Assembly (NCBI GenBank): GCA_020402585.1
Contig: JADBZH010000103.1
Location: forward strand, 1 to 52,256
Reading direction: 5' to 3'
Source: Phenylobacterium sp.
GTDB lineage: Bacteria > Pseudomonadota > Alphaproteobacteria > Caulobacterales > Caulobacteraceae
Length of the DNA stretch: 52,256 nt
In this document: positions 33,909 to 42,147 of the stretch, in pieces
Layout: each line of letters starts with the position of its first letter
How positions within the stretch are numbered: position 1 is the stretch's first letter
Notes under the pieces: generated by a model
Told to the model about the DNA's origin: nothing
The model's input: only the letters and a program-made list of their open reading frames with translations
Database searches by the model: none
Program-made: the position numbers and the translations under genes

Positions 33909-34379
33909 CTAACGGGGGTCGGCCTGCGCCTGCACCGCCGGGAGCCCGATCCGGTACTGGATGAAGCCCGTCCGAAGGGCCACCTTCTCGTAGAGGGCGA
34001 TGGCGGTGGCGTTGTCCTCATGGGTCAGCCAGTAGACGCGGCTCGCGCCCTGCGCCGTCGCCCGATCGCAGACGGCGGCGATCAGGGCCCTGCCGACGCC
34101 GGAACCGCGGGCCTCGGACGCCGTGAACAGGTCCTGCAGGTAGCAGTAATCGCCCCTTGTCCAGGTCGACTGGTGAAACACGAAGTGCACGATCCCGACG
34201 AGGCGTCCCTCCACAAAGGCGCCGAGGACGAACATCGGCTCCGACGGGTCCAGGAGTCGTCGCCAGGTCAGATCCGTCGTCTCTCCGTCGATCTCGACCT
34301 CGTAGAACTGCTGGTAGCCCCGCCAGAGCGGCAGCCACTCTGGCCGATGCCGGTCCTCGAGGGCGATGATCTCGATCAT
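33909..34379 (-). CDS. GNAT family N-acetyltransferase
   Basis: Predicted acetyl-CoA-dependent N-acetyltransferase of 156 residues; substrate unknown. GNAT motifs are GRLVGIVHFVFH, YLQDLFTASEARGSGVGRALI (acetyl-CoA loop RGSGVG), and the C-terminal NATAIALYEKVALRTGF. Similar proteins in the family act on small amines or amino acids. The last 40 or so codons have a decayed copy at 33031-33188. It is divergent from the small membrane protein at 34549, with 169 bases between the starts. Confidence 0.88.
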   Translation of the reverse strand: MIEIIALEDRHRPEWLPLWRGYQQFYEVEIDGETTDLTWRRLLDPSEPMFVLGAFVEGRLVGIVHFVFHQSTWTRGDYCYLQDLFTASEARGSGVGRALIAAVCDRATAQGASRVYWLTHEDNATAIALYEKVALRTGFIQYRIGLPAVQAQADPR

Positions 34380-34548
34380 GCGGGGGCTCCTTTCCGCCTT
34401 GCAGGGGAGACAGGTTCCTGGGGCCTATCCGGACCCCGATCGGCCTTCGGCGGGTCGCGGGGGCGCACTGGCGAAGGGTCCGCAGAACCGGCGGTTCATG
34501 GAAGACAAGACGTGCGGCGAGCGGCAGGCTCCCGTCAAGGAGACCCCC

Positions 34549-34923
34549 ATGGAAGTGATCACCCGTCTGGCCTGGCTGTTCCTCGCGGCCATCCATGTCC
34601 CGCCCGCCCTCGTCGCCGTGTTCCCGGGTCTCATGGGTCGGCTCTACGGCGTCGCACCCGCCGGCGAGATCGGACTGATGCTCTCCCACAGGGCGGTTCT
34701 CTTCCTCGCGGTCGCTGTAGCCTGCGCCTGGGGAGCCTTCGACCCTGACGCCCGCCGCCCTCTGAGCCTGGTGGTGACGATCAGCGTCGCCGGCTTCCTG
34801 TGGCTCTTCGTCACCGCCGGCGCCCCGCGCGGCGCCCTTCGGACCATCGCCATCGTCGACGCCATCGCCATGGTCCCGCTCGCCTGGATCCTCCTTCAGG
34901 CCTGGCGACCCAGTGCGGCGTAG
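34549..34923 (+). CDS. Small membrane protein of unknown function
   Basis: A 124-residue protein with four predicted membrane helices (about 4-27, 42-62, 70-88 and 97-117). I do not recognise a named family. The ATG at 34549 follows AAGGAG and gives a compact four-helix protein; the longer frame lacks support. Its end overlaps the convergent DUF4345 gene by 28 bases. Size and topology resemble its neighbours at 33204 and 34896. Confidence 0.7.
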   Translation: MEVITRLAWLFLAAIHVPPALVAVFPGLMGRLYGVAPAGEIGLMLSHRAVLFLAVAVACAWGAFDPDARRPLSLVVTISVAGFLWLFVTAGAPRGALRTIAIVDAIAMVPLAWILLQAWRPSAA

Positions 34924-35285
34924 ACGAGGGCCGCCGCCATCACCGCCTCCAGCACCAGATAGAGGGCCGGCAGGCGGCCGAGGGTGCGGTCGATCCCGGC
35001 GGAGACCAGACGTCCGCCGGCCATTCCGGCAAGGGCCGCCGCCACGGTCAGGCACACCCCGGCCCGGAGGCCCGGAAGGGCCAGAGCGGCGACGAGGCCG
35101 GCGGCCATGGCCAGGCCAAATCCTCCATAGACCGCCCGGACCTCGTTCCGCCCTGCAGCGGTCAGGGTGGGAATGTCGAACTGGCGGGAAACCCGCTGGG
35201 GGCTCACCAGCGCGCCAATTCCCATGACGACGAAGCCGAGGATGGCCAGGAGAATGGGCAGATCGTTGAGGGTGGCGTGTGTCAT
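34896..35285 (-). CDS. DUF4345 family membrane protein
   Basis: A 129-residue protein with four membrane helices. Family-typical segments are GIGALVSPQRVSRQFDIP and the conserved NEVRAVYGGFGLAMA around helix two. No function is known. It is divergent from the AraC regulator, with only 21 bases between the two start codons. It is therefore a plausible target of that regulator. It overlaps the convergent gene at 34549-34923 by 28 bases. Confidence 0.8.
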   Translation of the reverse strand: MTHATLNDLPILLAILGFVVMGIGALVSPQRVSRQFDIPTLTAAGRNEVRAVYGGFGLAMAAGLVAALALPGLRAGVCLTVAAALAGMAGGRLVSAGIDRTLGRLPALYLVLEAVMAAALVYAALGRQA

Positions 35286-35306
35286 GTCCGGAGATTACAC
35301 CGCGCC

Positions 35307-36065
35307 ATGACGTCAGGATTTCAAAAGTCGCCGGCCTGCATCTGGCTGAGGGGAGCCCGCGCCGCCTATGTGGGGCCTGGACTCGACCTCGACCCCCATC
35401 GCGCCGCCGTCGCTGTGATCGCCTTCGCCCTCCAGGAGCCCTTCGACCTCGAGGTCTTACCCGACAGCGACCGGGCGGCGTCGTCCTGCACCGCGCCCGT
35501 CGCCGTCATCCCCCCCGGCGTCCTGCATCAGATCAGGGCGCGCGGCCCCATGGCCTTCCTGTACCTCGACGCCATCGGCGACGATGAGCTTGCCCTCGGC
35601 CGACGCGACCTTCGCCTTCCGACCGGCCTGGACTGGAAGGAGGGCCCGACCGGAGCCCTCATCCGGGCCCTCTGGGAGAGCCTCGACCTTCCTGCACGCG
35701 CCGCTCCTGATCCCCGGATCGTCACCGTCCTGCGGGCGCTGGAGGACGATCCAGACGCCTTCGCAACCTTCGACGGGGCCGCGCGGGAGGCAGGTCTCTC
35801 GGTCTCCAGGACCCGGGAATTGATCCGCATGGCCGTCGGCATCCCCTTCCGCCGTTACAGGCTCTGGCGGCGCATGGCGGTCGCCGGGCGCGAGCTGGCC
35901 CGGTCCGCAACCCTGACCGAGGCCGCCCACGCGGCCGGCTTCGCTTCCTCCGCCCACTTCAGCACCGCGTTCAGGGCGATGTTCGGGCTCTCGCCGTCGG
36001 GACTGCTGAGGGCCGGGGTCCGCTTCGATGTCGACGGGATGCCCGGGGCGTCCGCCCCCTTCTGA
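35307..36065 (+). CDS. AraC family transcriptional regulator
   Basis: A 252-residue regulator. The N-terminal half has a cupin-like sensing region (AVIPPGVLHQIRARGPM, about 67-83). The C-terminal part carries the paired AraC helix-turn-helix (about 150-235), with LTEAAHAAGFASSAHFSTAF followed by RAMFGLSPSGLLRAG, the conserved second helix-turn-helix. The start MTSGFQKSPACIW at 35307 leaves 21 bases to the divergent DUF4345 gene, so both probably share one control region. The ligand is unknown. Confidence 0.9.
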   Translation: MTSGFQKSPACIWLRGARAAYVGPGLDLDPHRAAVAVIAFALQEPFDLEVLPDSDRAASSCTAPVAVIPPGVLHQIRARGPMAFLYLDAIGDDELALGRRDLRLPTGLDWKEGPTGALIRALWESLDLPARAAPDPRIVTVLRALEDDPDAFATFDGAAREAGLSVSRTRELIRMAVGIPFRRYRLWRRMAVAGRELARSATLTEAAHAAGFASSAHFSTAFRAMFGLSPSGLLRAGVRFDVDGMPGASAPF

Positions 36066-36322
36066 GGCCCGCCGCCCCAACCTGGCGGCGAGTCACCGCC
36101 CAGAGGGGGTTCGGGACCTGGACCTGCGGGACGGTTCTGGTTCCCGCCGCAGGGGCCAGGGCCGGGACCGGGTCGCTTCCCGGGGGCGGTTTGCCACAAG
36201 ATCAGGCGTCCTTGGACCCAAAACGCCCTTCAAACGGGGACTTCCGTCGTTTCACGCAGGTGACATATCGCGCCGGGCTTGGCAGGGTCGTCGCAAGCGA
36301 TTCCCTGCTTGAAAGGATTTCC

Positions 36323-36598
36323 ATGAACATTTCCGACCTGGTCGACGCCGTCGCCGCCACCGACTCCAAGCTCACCAAGGCCCAGACCAAGGCCGCCATC
36401 GAGGCCACCTTCGCCGCCATCCGCGACGCCGCCGCCAAGGGCGACGAAGTCTCGGTGCCCGGCTTCGGTAAGTTCGCCGTCCAGTCCAAGCCGGCCCGCA
36501 CGGGCCGCAACCCCTCGACCGGCGCGACCATCCAGATCGCCGCGTCCAAGGCCCTGAAGTTCAAGCCCGCCAAGGCCCTCAAGGACGCCCTCGGCTGA
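36323..36598 (+). CDS. hup: HU family DNA-binding protein
   Basis: Nucleoid protein that bends DNA as a dimer. The ATG at 36323 follows AAAGGA and gives 91 residues, the normal HU length. The sequence shows MNISDLVDAVAA, the conserved GFGKFAV turn, the ARTGRNPSTGA arm, and a basic C terminus (KFKPAKALKDALG). The 257 bases upstream contain no other gene; the promoter probably lies there. A GC hairpin follows the gene. Confidence 0.94.
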   Translation: MNISDLVDAVAATDSKLTKAQTKAAIEATFAAIRDAAAKGDEVSVPGFGKFAVQSKPARTGRNPSTGATIQIAASKALKFKPAKALKDALG

Positions 36599-36611
36599 GG
36601 ACAAGCGTCAC

Positions 36612-36635
36612 GGACCGGCGCTGCGGCGCCGGTCC
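36612..36635 (+). terminator. Hairpin after the HU gene
   Basis: Perfect 10-bp stem (GGACCGGCGC at 36612-36621, complement at 36626-36635) with a TGCG loop, 14 bases after the stop. There is no T-run, so termination efficiency is uncertain. Confidence 0.55.
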
Positions 36636-36669
36636 GCCTGCGCTTGGCCCAAGAGCTGGCGCCGCCGCC

Positions 36670-37290
36670 TCAGAGCGGCTTTTCCAGAAGAAACCAGGTG
36701 CTGTCATCCTGCGGGAAATAGTTGTCCCGCCGGTAGGTGAATCCGTAATCGACGAGCCTGAGGCCGAAGCGGTCCATGAGCTCACCGGCGAAATCCCGCT
36801 TGAAGAGACGGTCCGCATTCCCGCGATAGGTCACCGTCACCGGGCTGGGATTGTAGTACTCACAGACCATGATGTAGCGCCGCGAGAGCGCAAAGAGGTT
36901 GTCGTAGACCCGCGGCAGCTCATCCGGATGGATGTGGATCAGAACCCCTTTTGTGAAGGCCAGGTCATGGCTTGCCTCGCCGGGTAGGGTTTCGAGTATG
37001 GTCTGATGGTGGATCTCAGCTATGCCCAGGTCGCGGGCCTTCTGTACGGCATTGACGTTGATCTCGTAGCCGCTGAGCTGGATCTCCGGATCAATCCGGT
37101 TGAGGGCCTGCAGGTTCAGGCCGATATTGCAGCCCAGTTCCACGACCGATCGAATACCCGGCGCCGAGCGAAAGATGCTCCCGAACAATACAACGTTCGA
37201 CGTAATGAGCTTCTCGCCTTGGTTCCGCGACATGTAGTCATCGCCGAAGTCGCCCGCCCAGAAGGCCTCTTGCTCGGTCCTGAAGGTCAT
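36670..37290 (-). CDS. Pseudaminic acid biosynthesis-associated methylase-like protein
   Basis: SAM-dependent methyltransferase of 206 residues. TEQEAFWAGDFGDDYMSRNQ at the N terminus is typical of the TIGR03587-type methylases that accompany pseudaminic acid synthesis and flagellin glycosylation. The SAM motif VELGCNIGLNL is at about 50-60, and TKGVLIHIHPDELPRVYDNL follows. No sugar-synthesis or flagellar gene is nearby, so it is an orphan. Its base composition is visibly less GC-rich than that of its neighbours, suggesting transfer. Confidence 0.8.
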   Translation of the reverse strand: MTFRTEQEAFWAGDFGDDYMSRNQGEKLITSNVVLFGSIFRSAPGIRSVVELGCNIGLNLQALNRIDPEIQLSGYEINVNAVQKARDLGIAEIHHQTILETLPGEASHDLAFTKGVLIHIHPDELPRVYDNLFALSRRYIMVCEYYNPSPVTVTYRGNADRLFKRDFAGELMDRFGLRLVDYGFTYRRDNYFPQDDSTWFLLEKPL

Positions 37291-37373
37291 CGTGATGCAT
37301 CCCCGACTTTAGGCGGCCGCTGATCATGCTTGGGTGTTTCCCCGGCGAGGTCAACGCGGTCATCGGGGAGGAT

Positions 37374-37405
37374 GCAGGCCGGCGACCCTAAGCTGGCCGG
37401 CCTGC
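37374..37405 (-). terminator. Hairpin after the MAPEG gene
   Basis: A 10-bp inverted repeat (GCAGGCCGGC at 37374-37383 and its complement at 37396-37405) lies just beyond the MAPEG stop. No T-run is seen, so it is only a possible terminator. Confidence 0.4.
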
Positions 37406-37425
37406 GCCATCTCACCTCAAGAGGA

Positions 37426-37821
37426 TCAGGCCAGCCCGAGTACGGCGGCGAGGACCATGAGGATCCCGACCAGCCCCACTGCCCAGAACAGGGGGCGGAT
37501 TTTCGGAAGCCCCAACAGGTAGACCACCGCGTGGCCGAGCCTCGAATAGAAGAAGAGCTGTGCGCCCAGGGCGGTTGTTGCTCCCAGGGCGCCGGTCGAC
37601 GCCGCCACGAGGATGAGCGGCGCAAACAGGATCAGCCCCTCGCGATGGTTGTCCACCACCCGCAGGGCGCGGGCGTGAAAGCCTTCCGGCGGGCTGAGTC
37701 CGTCGCGGGAATCCGCCATGACCTGAAGGCCCTTGGCGCGGACGCCCGCAACCGTCTGAATGAGGATAAGAACAAGAAGCAGAACGGTCGAATAGACGAG
37801 AAGCCTGAGTTCAATCGGCAT
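37426..37821 (-). CDS. MAPEG family membrane protein
   Basis: A 131-residue protein with four membrane helices of the MAPEG superfamily (microsomal glutathione transferase/eicosanoid type). Typical features are GLSPPEGFHARALRVVDNHREGL, the conserved loop after helix one, and FYSRLGHAVVYLLGLPKIRP. Bacterial members are mostly uncharacterised. Its start is 136 bases from that of the divergent sugar dehydrogenase. Confidence 0.87.
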   Translation of the reverse strand: MPIELRLLVYSTVLLLVLILIQTVAGVRAKGLQVMADSRDGLSPPEGFHARALRVVDNHREGLILFAPLILVAASTGALGATTALGAQLFFYSRLGHAVVYLLGLPKIRPLFWAVGLVGILMVLAAVLGLA

Positions 37822-37957
37822 GTTTCCCTCCCATGGGCGCCGGCCGCAGGATCGACCGGTCGCTGGGACGGAGGCTGTGCCGTTTCCCCCTGAAGGTCAA
37901 CGACCCCTTGGCGATCCCCGTCCGGCGGGCGATGATGGCCCTGCAGGAGATATCGAC

Positions 37958-39271
37958 ATGATCACCCGGACCGTCCGGCGATGCGCCCTTGGCGCCGCCC
38001 TCTTCCTCGCCGCCTGTTCCGCCGGCGGCACGCCGGACCCGCTGGCCGGCTTCGGACCCGATCCGAGCCTGCCGCCGCCGACCCGGTCCATCGTGCCCCA
38101 GATCGGCATCGCACAGCCCATCGGCTGGCAGGCGTCGGAGAAGCCCCGGGCGCCAGAGGGATTTGAGGTCACGCGCTACGCCGGCGCCCTGGCCCACCCC
38201 CGGTGGCTTCTGGTCCTGCCCAATGGCGACGTGCTGGTCGCCGAGTCTTCCTCCGAGAAGAAGGGCAAGCCGGACTTTCGCGATCGCGTCGCCAATCTCC
38301 TCATGGGTCGGGCGGGCGCCATCCAGCGCACGAGCCCAAACCGGATCACCCTCCTTCGCGACGCCGACAACGACGGCCTGGCGGAAGTCCAGACGACCTT
38401 CGCCGAGAACATCCGCCGCCCCTTCGGCATGACGCTCGTGGGCGACAACCTCTATGTGGCGCAGGACGACGGCATCGTGCGCCTGCCCTACAAGGCTGGC
38501 GACACCAAGGCCTCCGGTCCGCCCGAGAGGATCTTCGACCTGCCTGCGGGCCGCAACCACCACTGGACCAAGAGTGTCCTCGCCAGCCCGGACGGCAAGA
38601 CCCTCTACGCCACGGTGGGGTCCAACTCGAACATCGCGGAGTTCGGCATGGAGGAAGAGGCCGGGCGCGCCGGCATCTGGGCGATCGACCCAGTGGCGCG
38701 CACAGGCCGCCTTTTCGCCACCGGCCTGCGCAACCCGGTCGGCCTCGACTTCGAGCCCGTGACCGGCGCCCTTTGGACTGCGGTCAACGAGCGCGATGAA
38801 ATGGGCCCGGATCTTCCTCCGGACTACATGACCAGCGTCGTGGACGGCGGCTTCTATGGCTGGCCCTACAGCTATTTCGGCCAGATCGTCGACGAGCGGG
38901 TCCAGCCCCAGCGTCCGGACCTGGTGGCGAAGGCGCTGAAGCCGGACTATGCCCTGGGCCCGCACACGGCCTCTTTGGGACTGGCCTTCTATCGGGCCGG
39001 AGACTTCCCGGAAAAGTACAAGGGGGGCGCCTTCGTCGGACAGCATGGGTCCTGGAACCGCAAGCCCCTGAACGGCTACCGGGTTGTCTTCGTGCCCTTT
39101 GTCAACGGCAAGCCCTCGGGACCGCCGGAGGTCTTCCTCGATGGCTTCCTGACCGACGACGGAAAGACACGCGGACGTCCGGTCGGCGTGGCCGTGGACC
39201 GGACCGGCGCCCTCCTTGTCGCGGATGACGCCGGCAAGGCGATCTGGCGGGTGGCGCCCAAGCGGCCCTGA
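37958..39271 (+). CDS. PQQ-type sugar (sorbosone) dehydrogenase family lipoprotein
   Basis: Six-bladed beta-propeller dehydrogenase of the GSDH/L-sorbosone group, probably periplasmic. The ATG at 37958 follows AGGAG and opens a lipoprotein signal ending LFLAAC. The 437 residues contain HPRWLLVLPNGDVLVAES, NHHWTKSVLASPDGKTLYA, ATGLRNPVGLDFEP and HGSWNRKPLNGYRVV, all typical of the family. No PQQ biosynthesis gene is present in the window. It converges on the TonB-type receptor gene with 12 bases between the stops. Confidence 0.88.
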   Translation: MITRTVRRCALGAALFLAACSAGGTPDPLAGFGPDPSLPPPTRSIVPQIGIAQPIGWQASEKPRAPEGFEVTRYAGALAHPRWLLVLPNGDVLVAESSSEKKGKPDFRDRVANLLMGRAGAIQRTSPNRITLLRDADNDGLAEVQTTFAENIRRPFGMTLVGDNLYVAQDDGIVRLPYKAGDTKASGPPERIFDLPAGRNHHWTKSVLASPDGKTLYATVGSNSNIAEFGMEEEAGRAGIWAIDPVARTGRLFATGLRNPVGLDFEPVTGALWTAVNERDEMGPDLPPDYMTSVVDGGFYGWPYSYFGQIVDERVQPQRPDLVAKALKPDYALGPHTASLGLAFYRAGDFPEKYKGGAFVGQHGSWNRKPLNGYRVVFVPFVNGKPSGPPEVFLDGFLTDDGKTRGRPVGVAVDRTGALLVADDAGKAIWRVAPKRP

Positions 39272-39283
39272 CCCCGAGGGGCG

Positions 39284-41365
39284 TCAGCCGAAGGTCTTCC
39301 GCAGCCGGAACTGGACCGCACCGTCGTACTGCAGGTCCCGGAAGTCGCGGTACAGCAGCGGCGCGGTGTTTCGCGGTCCGGACCAGACGTCGCGGACGCG
39401 GGCGGTGTCCCTGGCCAGGGACTGGAGCTCCACCCGAAGTGAGAGATCCGGACGCGCCTTCCATTCGCCGAAGACCAGGATCACGATCTCGCTCTTCAGG
39501 GTCTCGATCTCGGAGAGCCGGTAGAAGCGGTCGATGTAGGGGCCAAAAATGTCGAAGCCCCAGGTCGACCTCAGCCTTGGCAGATCCTGAGCGTACCGTA
39601 GCTCCCACTCCGACTCGCGCACCGCTGAGATCTGGGGCGGCGGGCTGAAGGATTGCACGGCGGAGATCGGGCGGGGCTTGCCGGTGGTGGGGTCGATCAC
39701 CTCGGTCTCGCGCAGGGAAAGCTGGGCCTTAAGGGTGGCCTGCCTGAGGCCGATCCCGTCCAGGGGCGCGCTGAGACTGAACTGGACCTCGTTTCGCCAG
39801 CCGTCTCCTATGTTTGCGGGGGCGTCAGCGACGACGCTGCCAAGGAAGACGGGCGCGCGGTCGATCACGTCCTTGAGCTCGGAGCGACGCAGGGTGACGG
39901 TGAAGACGCCGCTCTTCAGGAACCGGCGCTCGACCGCAAGCTCTCCGACCCAGGCCTGCATCGGGGACAGGTCCGGATTGCCGGCGGCGACCGCGCCGGT
40001 CTGAGTGACGCTGTTGTTCGCGACAAAGTCGTCAAAGTTGAGCTGGGTGACTTCCCGCTCGATCCGTCCCCGGACCTGAAGGGACTCAATCGGCGACCAG
40101 GTGACCGTCGCCCGCGGCTTGGTGAAGGAAAGGGACTTCTCAAGCGCCACGTCGCCGGACGACGTGACGGTGGAAGCTTCCTGGCGCAGGGCGAATTCGA
40201 AGGCCAGGCGGGGCGAGACGCGAACCGCAGCGACGGCGAAGACCTCGCCGCGCTGTTCCTCCACAGTCACGTTGGCGGCCGGCAGAGGCACAAGGCCGCT
40301 GTTGATCCTCAGGCTGGTGGCGGAATCGAGGGTGTTCAGCGCGCCTTCGATCCCGGCCTCGAGGTTGAGGGCCGGGCTGGCTGTCCGCCGGAAGTGAAGC
40401 CGTCCGACCGTCTCCGACACGTCCTTCTCATTGCGGAAGAGGCGGGTCAGGGTCGGGCTGTCGAACCGGGCGTAGTTGTCGGTCTTGTTCCATTGCTGGA
40501 AGGCGACGACGTCAAGCTGGTTGGCGCCGGCGCGGCGATTCCAGCGCAGGCCGAGCTCGCTCTGGGCCCGATCCTCCGAGAAGTATTGGAACTCCCGGGA
40601 AACGGACGGGAAACGGATATCATCATAGTACTCGCCGTCGGCGTCGCCGCCGATATAGGCGCCGTTCAGGCGCAGGCGACCGCCGGCCAAGGGGGTCTCA
40701 TAGGCGCCGACGAGCCACCGGCGGGATCCCTGGGCGTCGTTGTCGATATCTGAGCGGATCAGAAGGTTGCCATTGGCGTCGACACGGACGCGGGTCCCGT
40801 CCCCGGCCATGTCCTGAGGGCCCTTGCCCAGCACAAATGAAAGTTCGACCAGCCTCTGGCCCTCACGCCACTGCATCTCGGCCCTCGGGCCAAAGAAGAA
40901 CCGGCCGTCCGAGATGGGCCACATCGTCCAGACGAAGGCGCCCTTCAGGCCGGCCGCCGACTTGCGGACAACGTTGGCGATCACGGTGCGGCCCTGCATG
41001 TCGATCCCGGGGGCGCCGCCGCGGATGACATCGATGCGAAGGACGGAGGACACGGGAATCCGCCTGAGGATTTCCTCCAGGGAGTCGTTCTTCGACACCG
41101 GCGGCTCGCCATCGATGAGCACATTCCCCCCCGAGCCCGAGAGCCCGCGGACCGCAGCCCCTCTGTCGAAGGCAAAGCCGGGGAGCCTCTGGACCATCTC
41201 CAGGGCGGTGGAGGGCCCCACATCGGCGAAGAAGGACGGAGGATAAGAGATCACGCCCCGCTCGGCCGAGGCGACCGCGGGGGTCGGCGCCGGAGGTTCT
41301 GGCGTCGAGGCCTCTGGTTCGACCACGGAAAGGGCCGAAACGGCCGCGAGAACCGACGCAATCAT
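39284..41365 (-). CDS. TonB-dependent receptor-like outer membrane protein
   Basis: Outer-membrane beta-barrel protein with an N-terminal plug. The start MIASVLAAVSALSV at 41365 gives a signal peptide and 693 residues. The plug (about 35-135) includes DVGPSTALEMVQRLPGF, VRGLSGSGGNVLIDGE and LRIDVIRGGAPGIDMQGR. The rest alternates short strands typical of a barrel. No clear TonB box and no N-terminal carboxypeptidase-like domain are seen. It may import a substrate for the convergent sugar dehydrogenase, but this is only an inference from position. Confidence 0.85.
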   Translation of the reverse strand: MIASVLAAVSALSVVEPEASTPEPPAPTPAVASAERGVISYPPSFFADVGPSTALEMVQRLPGFAFDRGAAVRGLSGSGGNVLIDGEPPVSKNDSLEEILRRIPVSSVLRIDVIRGGAPGIDMQGRTVIANVVRKSAAGLKGAFVWTMWPISDGRFFFGPRAEMQWREGQRLVELSFVLGKGPQDMAGDGTRVRVDANGNLLIRSDIDNDAQGSRRWLVGAYETPLAGGRLRLNGAYIGGDADGEYYDDIRFPSVSREFQYFSEDRAQSELGLRWNRRAGANQLDVVAFQQWNKTDNYARFDSPTLTRLFRNEKDVSETVGRLHFRRTASPALNLEAGIEGALNTLDSATSLRINSGLVPLPAANVTVEEQRGEVFAVAAVRVSPRLAFEFALRQEASTVTSSGDVALEKSLSFTKPRATVTWSPIESLQVRGRIEREVTQLNFDDFVANNSVTQTGAVAAGNPDLSPMQAWVGELAVERRFLKSGVFTVTLRRSELKDVIDRAPVFLGSVVADAPANIGDGWRNEVQFSLSAPLDGIGLRQATLKAQLSLRETEVIDPTTGKPRPISAVQSFSPPPQISAVRESEWELRYAQDLPRLRSTWGFDIFGPYIDRFYRLSEIETLKSEIVILVFGEWKARPDLSLRVELQSLARDTARVRDVWSGPRNTAPLLYRDFRDLQYDGAVQFRLRKTFG

Positions 41366-41441
41366 GAACAGACCTTCCTCCCGGAGGGGAAGTCTGACCT
41401 GCAAGCCCCCTCAGGGCCAGAAAAAAGCGCCTACCGCGGAC

Positions 41442-42140
41442 TCAGACCCGTCCGGTCACCGGGATCAGGGCCCCGGTCACGGCGGAGGCCGCCTCGGAGG
41501 CGAGGAACAGGATGACGGCGGAAAGCTCCGCCGTGGAGACCCAGGCCGAGGGGTCGGCCTTGGGCATGTCGGCCCGGTTGGCGGGGGTGTCGAGGATGGA
41601 GGGCAGGACGGCGTTGACCGTGATCCGGTCGGCCTTCAGCTCCTCGGCGAGGCTCTCGGTCAGGCGGTGGACCCCGGCCTTGGAGGCGGCGTAGGCGCCC
41701 ATGCCCGCGCCCGAGCGCAGGGCGGCGTTGGCGCCGACATTGACGATCCGCCCGGCCGCCGAGGCGCGCAGGTGCGGCAGGGCGGCGCGGCAGGCGTTGG
41801 CCGCCGTCGTCACGTTCATGCGGTAGAGCCGGTCCCAGGTGGCGGCGTCGCCACCCTCCAGGGTTTCCCAGGCGAAGCCGCCGGCGATGTTCAGGAGGGC
41901 GTCGATCCCGCCCAGGGAGTCGGCGGCGGCGTCCAGCGCCGGCCCGGCGGAGGCCGGATCGGTCAGGTCGACCCCGCCCCGCACGAAAACGCCCGGCCCG
42001 CAGGCGGCGACAAGGCCGTCCGGGGGCGCGGGCGCGAAGTCCAGGAGGGCGAGGCGGCCGCCGCCCGCTGCAGCGGCCTTCGCCACCGCAGCGCCGAGGA
42101 CCCCGAAGGCCCCCGTGACGACGATCCGCCTGCCGGCCAT
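41442..42140 (-). CDS. SDR oxidoreductase, dihydropteridine reductase-like
   Basis: Short-chain dehydrogenase of 232 residues with the NAD(P) loop VTGAFGVLGAAVA (8-20) and active-site Y150-x3-K154. The canonical serine position holds Ala (A137, in VNVGANAALRSG). This, with LPSILDTPANRADMPKAD, resembles quinonoid dihydropteridine reductase, which also lacks the serine. The substrate is unknown. It follows the thiolase gene by 7 bases, so the two are probably co-transcribed. Confidence 0.85.
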   Translation of the reverse strand: MAGRRIVVTGAFGVLGAAVAKAAAAGGGRLALLDFAPAPPDGLVAACGPGVFVRGGVDLTDPASAGPALDAAADSLGGIDALLNIAGGFAWETLEGGDAATWDRLYRMNVTTAANACRAALPHLRASAAGRIVNVGANAALRSGAGMGAYAASKAGVHRLTESLAEELKADRITVNAVLPSILDTPANRADMPKADPSAWVSTAELSAVILFLASEAASAVTGALIPVTGRV

Positions 42141-42147
42141 CGGCGGC

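Noticed and set aside
35000..38000. Possible genomic island
   Set aside because: No integrase, tRNA or attachment repeats; only the methylase gene looks compositionally different.
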